From positions 859,152-923,151 of the forward strand of contig UYJD01000001.1 of NCBI GenBank assembly GCA_900618795.1: a DNA stretch of 64,000 bases. Direction: 5' to 3'. The notes below the pieces were generated by a model that saw nothing but the letters and a program-made list of their open reading frames with translations, was not told where the DNA came from and did no database searches. Position numbers and translations under genes: made by a program. Shown one piece after another: positions 21,434-32,995 of the stretch. Source of the stretch: Cyanodermella asteris. Lineage: Eukaryota > Ascomycota > Lecanoromycetes > Ostropales > Stictidaceae. Every line of letters starts with the position of its first letter. The first letter of the stretch is position 1.

Positions 21434-22963
21434 TTATTTCTCGACAATGGGGAGAACGTGGACGATCTTGCCGACGCTGGGAACGCCGTTCTCCATGACG
21501 AAGAGGAACCAGTAGCCGGGCAGCATGATGCCAGGCTCGGTCGGGAGAGTGACGGTGTAGCTGGCGTCACGGCCCTTGGAGATGATGTCGAGCGGCACGC
21601 GGCGCTGGTCGGTGTTGACGGTGTGGGTGGCGGAGCCGAGACGGACCATGGAGATGGTGGGCTTGGATAGCGGGTTGGTGGTGCCGACGTTGAAGGTGTC
21701 ACCGAGCTTGACGCTGTCGGGGGCAGAGCGAATGACGGGGCGGACGGCGGGCGTCTTGCCATCGTCCTGGAGCAGGTAGGGGGGCGTGAAGATCTGGTAG
21801 TCGCTGTGGATCCAGGCCGGGTTGACGCAGAGGGCGTCACGGCAGAGTCCACCGCCGCCGCTCATGACGGTGCCGTCTTGGAGCAGGACGGCCCAGGAGT
21901 GGTAGGTGCGGCCGATGCCCTGGTCGGCCATGAGCGTCCACTTCTTGGTCACTGGGCTCCAGAGCTCGGGAATGGTAGTCGCGTTCTCATCGGAAAAGAG
22001 CTTGGCGTAGGACTGGCCACCGACGATGACGACTTCGCCGCTGGGAAGGAGGACACCGTTGTGCAGGGTGCGGGGGTAGTGTAGGTCGTCAATGTGCTGG
22101 ACGTCGGCGTTGGAAGAGTTGTCCTTGATGGTCAAGATGCTGGCGCTGCTCACGGCTTGAGAGTGCTCGTACGATGGCGAGCCACCGGCAGTCAGAATCT
22201 TGCCCTTGGTGGCGTCCCACATGGTGGCGGTACCGCACATGGCGTCGGAGGAGTTGCGGGATCCGGCACCATGGGTGGTACCGTTGAGGTCGGGCCAGTA
22301 CCAGTTCATGGCCTTGGAAGGGCCGGCCTGGAAGACGGTGGCATCCTTCCAGGCAAAGAGCCATGCGTGGTTGTCGGTTCGGAAAGAACCGTTGCGGTCG
22401 TTGGTGAGCATGGGCTCAACAGCGCAGCCGGGCATTCCTCGCCAGTTCTTGGTCTGCAAGTCCCAGACCTCGCCGAACTTGCCTCCGATGCTGCCACTCC
22501 AGGAGCCGCCAAGAGCGAAGATGCGGCCGTCAGACATTGTGACCTGAGCCTGGTAGCCACGAGGAATGAACATGTCGGGGCCGGAGTAGAAGGTGTTGTT
22601 GCCACTGTTGATTTCGTGGACAGTGGTAGAGGCCGACGAAGAACCTCCGGTGATGACGACGCGTCCATCGAAAGCGACACTGATGCCGGGGCAGAACATG
22701 TCGGAGTGAGCGCCGGTGATGTTCTCGTGGATGACTGTCTGCTGCTGCCAGTCGACGATGGCGGCACTGGTCTGGTGGTATTCACCCTTGCCAAAGTTCG
22801 CAGGGTCACCGGATGACCACATCAGGACATTGCCGTTCTCGGGCATGACATAGGCCGCAGCAGCCGAGAGTGGGACCGGCTTGGACGGGCCCCATGATCC
22901 CAAGTTGGCGGCAATAGCGCCCTGGGCGGTGGCGAGAGCGACGGCGGCGACGGACTTGACCAT
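21434..22963 (-). CDS. Secreted copper radical oxidase, galactose oxidase/alcohol oxidase type (AA5_2-like)
   Basis: This single-exon 509-residue enzyme would oxidise a primary alcohol (galactose-type sugars or simple alcohols) to an aldehyde with release of H2O2, outside the cell. The ATG at 22,963 begins a signal peptide of about 19 residues (cut near AIAA); the frame extends three codons further but only with GTG. The Kelch-type propeller carries every expected active-site residue: Cys91 (DMFCPG) and Tyr137 (RGYQ) for the thioether cofactor, Trp155 (GGSWSG) stacking on it, Tyr354-His355 (RTYHS) and His447 (GSATHTV) for copper. The C-terminal immunoglobulin-like domain (DUF1929) runs from about 405 to the end (MLPGYWFLFVMENGVPSV). 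The N-terminal carbohydrate-binding domain of Fusarium galactose oxidase is absent. Substrate choice is uncertain, although the retained Trp fits galactose-oxidase-type chemistry. Confidence 0.95.
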   Translation of the reverse strand: MVKSVAAVALATAQGAIAANLGSWGPSKPVPLSAAAAYVMPENGNVLMWSSGDPANFGKGEYHQTSAAIVDWQQQTVIHENITGAHSDMFCPGISVAFDGRVVITGGSSSASTTVHEINSGNNTFYSGPDMFIPRGYQAQVTMSDGRIFALGGSWSGSIGGKFGEVWDLQTKNWRGMPGCAVEPMLTNDRNGSFRTDNHAWLFAWKDATVFQAGPSKAMNWYWPDLNGTTHGAGSRNSSDAMCGTATMWDATKGKILTAGGSPSYEHSQAVSSASILTIKDNSSNADVQHIDDLHYPRTLHNGVLLPSGEVVIVGGQSYAKLFSDENATTIPELWSPVTKKWTLMADQGIGRTYHSWAVLLQDGTVMSGGGGLCRDALCVNPAWIHSDYQIFTPPYLLQDDGKTPAVRPVIRSAPDSVKLGDTFNVGTTNPLSKPTISMVRLGSATHTVNTDQRRVPLDIISKGRDASYTVTLPTEPGIMLPGYWFLFVMENGVPSVGKIVHVLPIVEK

Positions 22964-25900
22964 TTTGGCCACAGTAGATGAGGTTGGGAGGAGGAGGTGG
23001 ATGGATGAGATGGTGGGTGACGAAGAGAATCCAGACGTGCAGATGTCTTCGTCCTTATATCATGAACCACTTGACATGGCGGCCACTGCAAGGTCGTACG
23101 CAGAGTCCATTGTCTTCACGAACTTGTAACCTGACACACTGCGACCAAGCTCGCCGTAAGGATGATTATCCCACAGGTTACATTCCGCCTGTGAGTGTGA
23201 TGGAAAAGAAACAGCGCTTGCCAGACTCAGCAAACAGCTCTCTTGCCGGTTCGGGCCGGCAGGGCTTGAATCTCAGACTTGAACCATTTGGGGAGGACCA
23301 ATGCTTCCTTAATCCCCGCATGCAACGTATAGTGTGGGCTCCATGCAAAGTGATTCGCAGTCAGCATGACATTCACCAAGGAGGTCAACATTACTCAACG
23401 CTGACGGCGGGACGACGGAAGGCGTTGAATCCTTCTGGAGCAAAATTTGAGCCAATCATGCTGGCTAGCACCGCACGACCTCTAGCCGGATAACCTTGAA
23501 AGAGCGAGATGACAGAATATTGCTCGGGTCGTTGGGGCTGCTTCACTCTCAGCGAATCCCATACAATCCTCAAAATTGACCGTTGCTGCTGAGGTCCATC
23601 TGTTTTGCATTTAGAAGGTAAAGTCTTGTCTGCATCGAGGCCGGGGCGTGGGAAGACCAACACGCATTCACAAACATCGAAGCCATAGACGTAGAAAGCG
23701 CAGTTCTCCGCAACGTTGTTGCCGATATTCCAGGTGCCATTGCGCCTCTCCCGCTGGTGGCTTCGGATCCTCCCCTCACCGCTTGCTCAGTATCGGTCGT
23801 AATTGATGAAGTCGACATGTAACGTGGATGTCCGGTTCGTCATCTCGCCGCTTATAGCGTGGCCGCTTGTGGTTGCCGATCCCTGGGGGTGGTAGGACGA
23901 GTCGTTGGCCACCGGTCGAATGTGGCGTTAGTGGTGCAATGTGCCTGGCGTATGAGCTTCGAAAGAGGCAAGCTGACAGCTCTGCAGCTCACAGTAGCAG
24001 TGGGCATGAAAGTCACTGGAAGAAATCTTCCGGGGCGCTAAATCAGTATGAGTCTGCAGGACCCGTCTTGACGACGCGGAATGTTGCCTTCCTAGTATTC
24101 CTACCAGTAGTGGTCAGCCCTACACGTCAAAGTGCGACGTGAGGTTCCATTGACAGCTGCGGGGCGAAGGCAAGCGGGCATTGGTAGATTGAAGCCACCT
24201 GCGTGTGAACGAATGAACAGACAGCAGAATGTAGATTTTATCGAGTGGGACTGCCAACAATCAGAGAGATGCAGTAGCATCATCAAACCGCGAAAATGAA
24301 GATGCTGCAGCACGTGGAAGAAGGCCGGTTGCTCGCGATCTCGAAGCTTTCAGCCGCTCGTGGCCGCTACAAGCTCAAGCAGCAGGGAAAGCCTGTGTTT
24401 GAAGGCATAATTGGAGTAGGATATCCAAAGTGATGCTCGTCGTCTCAATCCGAAACTATTTTCACTCGTACCTACCACCACTTACCTTCTCGAATTCCGC
24501 CGAAACAATTCCAGTTCAGACGCGATGTGGTCTGCTGTGACCTTTGCCACCGTCAGCAAGCATCATCCAGCACAACGACGGTACCACGACAATTGCCTCG
24601 CTTGGCCGTATTCGCCTGCTCTAGTCCTACTGTTGACCTGCAGTCTCGCGAGCTCATTCGCTTAGCCGATTCCGCAGCCAAAAATTGGTAGCAGCGCTGT
24701 AGCAGTCTACAATACGAATGCAGAAAACAGGCGGGGATTTACCAGCGTGATCCCACAGGATCTCAGCACCAAGGATTCCAGGGCGGAGAAGTGACGGCAG
24801 ATCACCGGCGCGTTACTGACAGGCAAGCTGGCAGAATCTCCTGAGGTGGTGGAGAAGAAGGAAAAGTTTGACAGTTGCAACCAGAGCCTGGCGTGAGTAT
24901 TTCGTGCTCTGCGGTCACACTGGCCACTTGATCGACCGGCGCTTACTACACTGTCGTGACATCGAGTTTAACCTTCGACGGGCATCTTTCTTCTGCGCAC
25001 CAACCCTACGAACGTCACGCACGTTGCCCCGAGGCTCTCTCCACCGTCATGAATCATGAGGCTCCTCGCGGCTGATTTTGGCCATGCAAAGTCAGCTGTC
25101 GTGGTCGTTACTTGGACATCAACATTTGTCTTCCGAGAATAGACTGTAGCGCACCTCAAGACCTGCAAGAAGCTCCCTCGATCAAGCGCTGCTGCACATG
25201 GATTGATTGCAAGAGGACCACGCGGCTGGCGGAGTAACGTGTCCAGTGCATTGGATTTGTAGAATTACTCCGGGTCATCTCTCCGGAATGTTGGCAGCGG
25301 GCCGCCAGTCCGAAATCCCACTGCGTATCAGGCCGAATGCAACGTCGTTTACAGCGCCAGGAAGGCTCATGTGGGTATCCGTCATCAGTCTTCTCCCAGC
25401 ACAGCATCGCTTCACGGCCCTCTAATCACCTCCGGCACACGGGTAACTGAAGTTGGGCATCGCACGGCACTCGTGGATTTGATCGAAACTTGATACCCCA
25501 GGGTTCTTGCAGCCTTCTTCTCGTCGCTTTTTCACTCATTAACCAGTCGTGGGATTTTTATCTGTTTTTACTATCCTATAGTTCCTTCGATTTTCCGGTG
25601 AGCTGGCTCGTTTTGTCCGAAGAATCCGTGAGCATACGCAGTCCACAAAGTCGCAGATCTCTGCCGACGGACCTTTTTGGGGCCTATTTTACTGTTCGTG
25701 GTAGATGACCCCATGTAAACAAGACTTCTCTCATGATTCACATGGCATATTCTCGATGCAGTCGATTACAAAAACGGCTGGAGATGATCGTGTGGAAATT
25801 GTAAGTCCACCAGGCCACTCCAATAGCAGGTGCGAGTGTTCAAAGCGCGGATTTAGCTTGCAATAAGCGAATTCTCCATCCCATTCACGGCCTGCATGCT

Positions 25901-28900
25901 CACAGGCCTTCCGAATTTTCGGAAATAATTACTATCCTCATCTGAGAGAGCCAGAGTGGGTGGAGCATGTGCGTCGTTTGGTCTATGTACTGATGTCTTC
26001 ATTGCGGCACTCGCACGAAATTTCGCTCACCAAGGAATATGACCGATCAGAGGTCTGCCGAACACAAGGCGACAGAAGCACAGCTGGATGTGTCTCGGCA
26101 GCCCGACCTGCACGAGTTTGCAGTGTAGACATCTTATTGCCCACGCCAGCAAAGATTCCCACTTTCCAAATAATGCAGGTCGCGAGAGACCGAAGATCAT
26201 GGGAACCTTCTCAGATGGCGCTATCTTAATTGAGGGCATGTTGGGCAGGGAAGCTTGCGCAGTCAGACCGAAATGCAGCAAGCAGAGAAGTCTTCGTTGC
26301 ATCAGCCAGAACGGCAAGCACGGTAAAAGTGATTGCCTCTCTGATCGTTTCGAAGTGGACACTGCTGAGGAGAGAAGCGTTCCAACGGTCATAGACTACC
26401 AGCCTTCACTTCACCGCACCTGGACAGCCTAAGACATGCGTCTCACATTAATGAGGGAGCAGACCAACGGTCTTCGGTGAGACTGCGCTATTCAGGCTTA
26501 TGAGATAATCAGGTAAGCAACATTTGAGAAACATTTGGGCACTTTGACCACACAGCAGGTTCACTGCATCTGTCAGAACAGAACAAAGATCAACAAGTCC
26601 AGTCACACTTTGTAGCAGTGTACAATCTGCATAATCCCAGCATTGGGACATGGTCAAAGCAAGAATGCGGTGCCTGCAGCTATCTTTGATGCGAGGGGGG
26701 CGGCGACATGTTGCAAAGAGTGATTCAGGAACACATTGACAATGCGAAGACTGGACGGAGTGCTCGCCGTCTCTGCGGAGAGCTTGTCTGTCCACGTATC
26801 GAAGCTCGCCTCTGCGCCTAGAGAAGACTGTGCGTTCAAAACAGGTATTTCATCGGCAAGACCTCCGCACATACCCGCTCGTGGGCTGGGGCAGCAGTCG
26901 GTCTGCCAAAAGTTCCAAATCAGCCTACCAGCAAAGTTCGGTTCGTCTGTGCAATTCGCATTAATGATTAATCGCATCGATGTCTGACTACCGTCCAAAG
27001 AGACCGACCCGTACCTGGTCTACACCCTCGCTCACTGGCCCGTAGAAAATGGAAGTGTAGCTGGGTCCGCGATGTGGAATCTCGGAATACCAAGACAGGA
27101 TTATCGAAAGGAGTCGATGTAAGGCCGACAAGATAGGCCCAAGATTCGGAGAACGATTTGGAGGAGCACAAAAGATTCAGGACAACGAAGATCGAACCAT
27201 TCCTTGTACCGAGGAACGGTCACTCACATCGGAGAACATTATTCTGGACCGTGCTCTGCAGCCTCTGACGCCATTGGCTGCTAAGTGTTCGGCGCGAGCA
27301 GTTCGGTGGACGGCTGTACGAGTTCCTCGATGTAGACTCTCACGTCCCGGTGGAGAAGGAGCAGCAAGCACATGGCACGTGTTGGGGGCGACCAAGGAGA
27401 GAAGTGCTGTCGAGAGTCCACCATCGTGTACTTGAGCCGACATTCCTGGACAGGGATCTAGCCGCTGTTGGGTGCTAGTATCCCCATGCAAGTGGCTCGT
27501 AGGACGATGAAACGATGCTTTGTTCTCAAGTTCCTGCCGGAGACGAGGGATGATGTCTGGATCATCGGACAATCTTCATGCTCATTGCTAGATCTCGGCA
27601 TGGACGCTCTGGCCCCAGATTTATTCGCCAAGCTATCGAGCCACGAGATACCGAGAGCTGTTGTCCACATGGCAAAGCAGCAAGATCATTGCCCTGTCGT
27701 ACGCTGACGTCCAGACCCGGCGGGTAAGGAAGTCAGCTATTTACATCGTACGATGATTGCCAGACGCAAGGACGGATAGGAAGTGCCGGTGTGTCCGCCG
27801 GCCATGGTTAGGGATCTCTCTCCCCGCATGCAGGTTTGGCCGAATGGCTGCTCCGAACAAGGCGGCCCATGCCAGCTCTTGCATGACGAACGGCGATCCA
27901 CCTTAATCTTGGGACGTTATTGTTCAAGCCGTGGGCGGATTCGGTTTTGCTGGGAGAATGACCAGCTTTGGCTGAGCGCATGCAAGTTGCCCGATTCCAG
28001 AATGCGACTACTGCTGTATGACCATCTCGTCCTGTGCCGTTTGTTCGGGACTCTTGCCGCCGTGATCCAAGTATTCCAGGACAGCCCACGACATGCACTA
28101 GCAACGCCTTCCAACATCCAGGCAGACAGCGCCTAGAGCTCGGATTCCTGCTGCAGGACAAGGTGAACCGGGATGCTTGAGGCACAACTTTCGGTTGGCC
28201 CAAAGCACGAGTCATGCCGCACGTTTTCGGTGGGCCCACCAGCACGCGAAAAGAAGCTATGGCCGAAGTAAGAGCTATCCCTGGTGACACACGTTAGCAT
28301 AAGACGCAGTGCAATGTTCCCTTGCGAACGCCATCATATCCAGCAGGTCAGCTCTCCCGACTTGCCGATTGCAGCTGCATTGACCCGAGCGAGGCGCACG
28401 GCTAACAGGCCTCGCTAGAAGCCCAAGCACAAGCTGAAACTTGACGTGTGTTCAGCTGGCGCTCGGTATTGTTGTCAGCTCCCTTGGCCGTTAATCGTGG
28501 ACATCATCATCAGCCGCAGAGGCCCCTTTGCACCGTGCTGCGAAACTTGACGCGCCCTTTGGGCAGCAATGTCAATTGATCACCCGTGCGGTGTGGAAGT
28601 ATATATCTATATACGTTCAAATGGTGCCCCGGTTCGCTGCCTGACCCCGTATGCCCGTTGGCCTCGAACCACATTCGGAGCAGCCACAGTCCCCGTGCTT
28701 CCTCGAGGTAATCCAAAAGCCAGGTTCTTATTGGACTACTGTCCGACTCACGGGCTCCGACCTGAGCCTCACCCAAACGTGGTCACGATTCTGTGTCTTC
28801 GGCCATGATGGTAGGTCGGCGGGCGACATGATCAACGCAGCCATGAAGCCACAGCGGAACAGGCGATCGGCGTCTGTCTGTGCAGAAGAGAACTAGGCTG

Positions 28901-30545
28901 TAGAGATGAGAAAGCTACTGTACGATGAGCAGCTCTCACAAGGACAAGATGAGCCGCTTGGATGACAGCGCCGTCGACGCCCCGCCTCTCAGCCTACAAC
29001 AGATACACTTTTCCATAGCCGATCGCCGCGAAGTCGAGCCAAGCATGCGATCGTGACAGCGTTGGACTGGGCGCAACGATGGAAGCAAGAGTAGCAAGGT
29101 ACAAGACTTGACGGCAAGAACGATATGCAGCAGCAAAGCAGCAGGACGAGTCGCAGCAGATCTCTGATGGTCAGCAATAGCGTGCACACCCAGTCTGGGG
29201 TGGTGACTTTGAGGCGAGCGTGCGAGGTAGTGTAGTGTAGTGTAGTGTAGTGTAGAACGTAAAGTCGGCGTGCTCAGGTACCGCGAAAGTAGACTCGACA
29301 GCTGCTCCTCGACATCTCGACATGCGTGGAACTTCCCACTTCCCACTTCCCACCACACGGCGCTGCTCCAGAATCCCTTCCACTCCCACCCAATCCATTC
29401 GAATCCCAAGTCAAAAGCTCCGTCCGAAAGCACGCTCACATCACACGTCGCCGGCCCTGGTCGTCGAGCTCCCTGTCGCCCGCCATCCCTGCAGCACATC
29501 TTTTCAACGCTCTGTCTCATCCTTTCCCGCTGGCATCGCATTTCGCAGCTTGCCACGCTCATCTCAACTCTCGATCGCGACGCCTCCGCCAATGCGAAGG
29601 GACATGGGCTGCCTGGTCCGATATCTGAAGGACTGCTCCTAGCAGCATCGGCACGCCCGGGACCAGAGTGGCAAGGGTCGCCGTCTGCACTCCATGCTTC
29701 TCATGCGGTCAACCGATCGATTACTGTGCCTGTTCCTTCCCTTTGCCATCTGACCACGGAGGCTTCCACCTCGTGATAGCCGTTCTTGCCAATCATCGGC
29801 CAACTGCCATTGTTAGCACTCCAGGAACCATCTCTCTGGACCTTGCTTGCCCTGTTCCATATCGGTATCCTCACCTTCCGTTGCCTCGTGTACATGGCCT
29901 TCGCTTAGTGGCATCTGGGCCCTGACTCTGACCCATTGCCCGTGGACTGAACGCAGTCTCAATCCGGAACAGTGGACATAGCGAGGTGTCACGCACGAAC
30001 CATCCCCTTCAGCAACAAATCCTCGGTTGGCACTTGGCCCATGCCGCGGAATCGGCACTTGGTAAGCAAAGTCGAACGATAGACCAGGATACACGCAGGC
30101 CTTGATCGATAGTGGATTCCTGGAAAATACCGGAGTCCTTGGAGAGAGCTCGTAGGCCTGGGAGCAGAGATCGCTACTGCGCTCTTTCGAGGCAATCTTC
30201 CGTTATCGTACCTATTGCGGCTGCCAGCCGACTGACAGGATCCTTCATGCGCGCTATTGCTGGGCACATCCGTTCTTGATCGTGAGCAACCTGGAGCCCC
30301 TGGCTCACGCACCCAGAGTCACCGCTTGCGGGCCCTAATCCCGGACGGCCTTGTGGACCCGCCAGACAGGACCTCTCACTTCTTCGTCATAAACCGTCTT
30401 GTTGCAGTGCTGACGAATGAGACTGATTGCCTCTTCTGCTTCGAAGCATCTTTCCCGAGAACAACGAGTAACACAAGCCCAAACAGCCGAGTTTCCTGTT
30501 ATTTGGACAGGACTTCATAAACACTGCGTTTTTGCTCAGTCATAG
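22964..30545. other. Gene-free stretch of 7.6 kb between the copper oxidase and a Zn2Cys6 regulator
   Basis: I found no frame with recognisable protein character, no transposase or reverse transcriptase, and no tRNA. The frames present are short, overlap on both strands and have mixed start codons, as in non-coding DNA. Base composition is balanced. Both flanking genes are transcribed outward, so the stretch contains both promoters. A TAGTG repeat lies at 29,228-29,255, and a C/T-rich segment with three CTTCCCA-like units lies near 29,332-29,352, about 1.2 kb upstream of the regulator ATG. Confidence 0.55.
29228..29255. repeat. Pentanucleotide repeat (TAGTG), about 5.6 copies
   Basis: A perfect TAGTG array of 28 bases in the long intergenic region upstream of the Zn2Cys6 regulator. 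It is a simple-sequence repeat of no known role. Confidence 0.95.
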
Positions 30546-32350
30546 ATGGCCGGTCGGATGACGATTTACCCTATATACGAGCCTGGTCGATTCCGTCGCG
30601 AGCCTTTGACTCCACCGAATGAAGTTTCCTCGGCCTCAATGGCGCCATTATCCTCGGACTACGCCTTGCCACCAGCACCGCAACTGAACCATGTTGCAGC
30701 TCCATTGGCGCCGATGATGATTGTCAAAGACGAGACCCGGAGCTCCTCGAACCCGACCAGTCCTTCGGCCATTCACACTCCGAATTCGATCCTAGAGCCC
30801 GCCACTCCAAAGGAGAAGTTGGACCACCTGACGAAGCGCAAGCGCGGTAGGCCTAAGAATCCAGTACTAGCCGCAACTGGAGACTCCCAACGGAACGCTA
30901 CGGGGCGCTCTAAGACTGGTTGCATCACTTGCCGCAGGAGGAAGAAGAAATGCGACGAAGCCAAGCCCACATGTGAGAGGTCCACTGCGGTGTTCGTGGA
31001 GCCCTTCCTAATGCGTTCGCAGGCAAAAATTGCGAGAAGAACAATATCGAATGCGAAGGATATAGCGAAAAAACGTATTGGCGGTCATCCAAACAGTGCT
31101 GCTGCAAAGGTGGGTTTAATCGCCGGCTTAAATTACCAAGATGCTAAACCATGACAGCGCAACGTATTACCATCGATTTCAACCCTTCCGGTATCCCCAG
31201 CATATACGAAGGCCTTGACACACCCCTGGACGCTCAAATCTTGGATCACTTCGCGAATAGGATGTCTTGGGTACTAACTATACACAATGGCTCGAGCAAT
31301 CATTTTCAGGACCGGGTTCTCCCGATGGCCTACACAAATCGAGGACTGATGCACGCTTTGTTGGCGTTATCTGCTTCGCACATGTATCAAGCCAAGAAAG
31401 AATTTGCTGTTCTCGAGCGCCAACACCATCACCTCTCCGAGGGCCTTAAAATCTTGCAGGAAGATGTCGGGCGCGACCAAGTCGAAGATGCGACCATGGC
31501 TCTCATCATGGTCGTATGCATGATCCATGTCAGTGAAGGTGCTACGGACGGAGTCTATCGCTGGCATCTGCAAAAGTTTCGCAGATTTCTCTGGGATGGC
31601 CCCCGGGCGGGACAGTGGAAACAGACGGATCAGGAATTTGCCGCTTTCATCTATGAATTTTATCGATACCATGAGGTTCACGCGATGCTTCCCAAGTTGG
31701 ACGAAACCTTGACACAGGTCGAAGATAGCATAGCGAGACCACTCCCGCCTTACGTGAACATGGTCGAGGCAAGTGACAGTGCCACCATTGGGGTACTGGA
31801 CGGTTTTGACAAGTTTATCATCAGGAGCAATGCGCTCCGACGACATGTTCGAGAACGTCTTCGATCTGGTAAGACTCCTGCTTTCGACCAGGCTGCGCGG
31901 CAACGTGGTCTGGAGCTTCACCAGGCACTGAGGGAATGGGACTCTGGCCAGGAAAAGGAGACGGCGCGTTGGTATCTGGCCGAGACCTATAGGCACGCCA
32001 GTTGGATCGTACTGTACCGAACCCTTTCGTCCCCCGGTCCGAGTGAGAAGCTCTCATCGATGCTGGAGGAGACTTTTCGCTATATTCGTCTCATCCCGGA
32101 AACGGATCCCTGTCAGGCTTTCCTCGTTGCCCCCGTCTTCAGACTAGGGTGTAGCGCTTTCGAAGTGAGCCAAAGAGAACAGGTCCAGCAATTCTTACGG
32201 ATAATACAGAGCTACTCGGGTATGGGCAACGTCGGGAGGGCTATAGAAGTTTTGGAGAGGTTATGGTGTCTCATTGACGAAAAGGATCCGAAAGGCTGGG
32301 ATCCCGAAGCCTTAATGGCGGAGATGTCCTACGACTTCTTGATCACATAA
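30546..32350 (+). CDS. Zn2Cys6 (Gal4-type) transcription factor with fungal-specific regulatory domain, three exons
   Basis: This is a DNA-binding regulator of 568 residues. Exons are 30,546-30,972, 31,023-31,109 and 31,158-32,350. Introns are 50 and 48 bases, with donors GTGAGA and GTGGGT, CTAAT/CTAAA branch-like sites and acceptors GCAG and ACAG. The zinc cluster is split by intron 1 and reads Cys126-x2-Cys129-x6-Cys136-x6-Cys143-x2-Cys146-x6-Cys153, a canonical spacing; the fourth Cys codon is formed across the junction. Just before it, KRKRGRPKNP (about 97-106) resembles an AT-hook or nuclear localisation signal. The rest is helical and matches the fungal_trans_2 style (for example MHALLALSASHMYQAKKEF and ATMALIMVVCMIHVSEG). 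Target genes are unknown. The frame arithmetic closes exactly at the TAA at 32,350. Confidence 0.93.
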
Positions 32351-32995
32351 GGAGAAAGCTGGTTCGCATTTGTCGTTCTTGAAGCGTTGGCTGCGGAGTT
32401 GCTGGCGCGCGGGTAATATGGGTATACGGGCAGGGATATATATTATTCAGCCATCATCTCATTTAGGTGGCGGGTTCAGCGATGTAAATCTATTCGAATA
32501 CTTTCTTTTGGAGAAATGCTTGGTCGTGGTCTGAGTTCGCAGTGCTTCCAAGCTAGGGTATGGCTAAACCAACTCGATCATGCATATCGATCGGTCAAGT
32601 TCAACAGGCATACATTTCTCCGCACTTCTGGGTCACACATGCAATTGGTACGTGATTTGTTTCTGTAAAATTTATATGATGAGTATTTAGAGACTTCATA
32701 AAATGTGGACGTTTACTCCTGCGCGAAACATTCAATTCCCTCGAATTGAGCTCTGGTGGCACTTTCACGGTCAGGTGTCGACTCCGACATGCAGTGAACT
32801 TTGGCCTGCAACGTTGCGCAGGAACCCCCGCGCTGCCAAATGTTGCCCCTCTGCTCGCGGATAGCGATGGCTTCACGAAGACTGCCTTGGAGGCAATCTT
32901 TTCCTCTCTTCCCCACCCTTGTGACACGACACACTTCTCTCTGTTCGATTTGGTCTTGGTCCGCTCCTAAACAAGGCACACCCGAAATCGCAAAC
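32351..32995. promoter_or_regulatory. Intergenic: 3' flank of the regulator and promoter of DUG1
   Basis: About 0.65 kb. The first half is AT-richer (32,440-32,530, 32,640-32,705); the part before 32,996 is C/T-rich. No gene or firm box is assigned. Confidence 0.5.

Noticed and set aside
28936-29592. 218-codon minus-strand frame across the TAGTG repeat
   Set aside because: It includes a translated simple repeat (LHYTTLHY) and random-looking sequence; plus-strand frames overlap it equally well.
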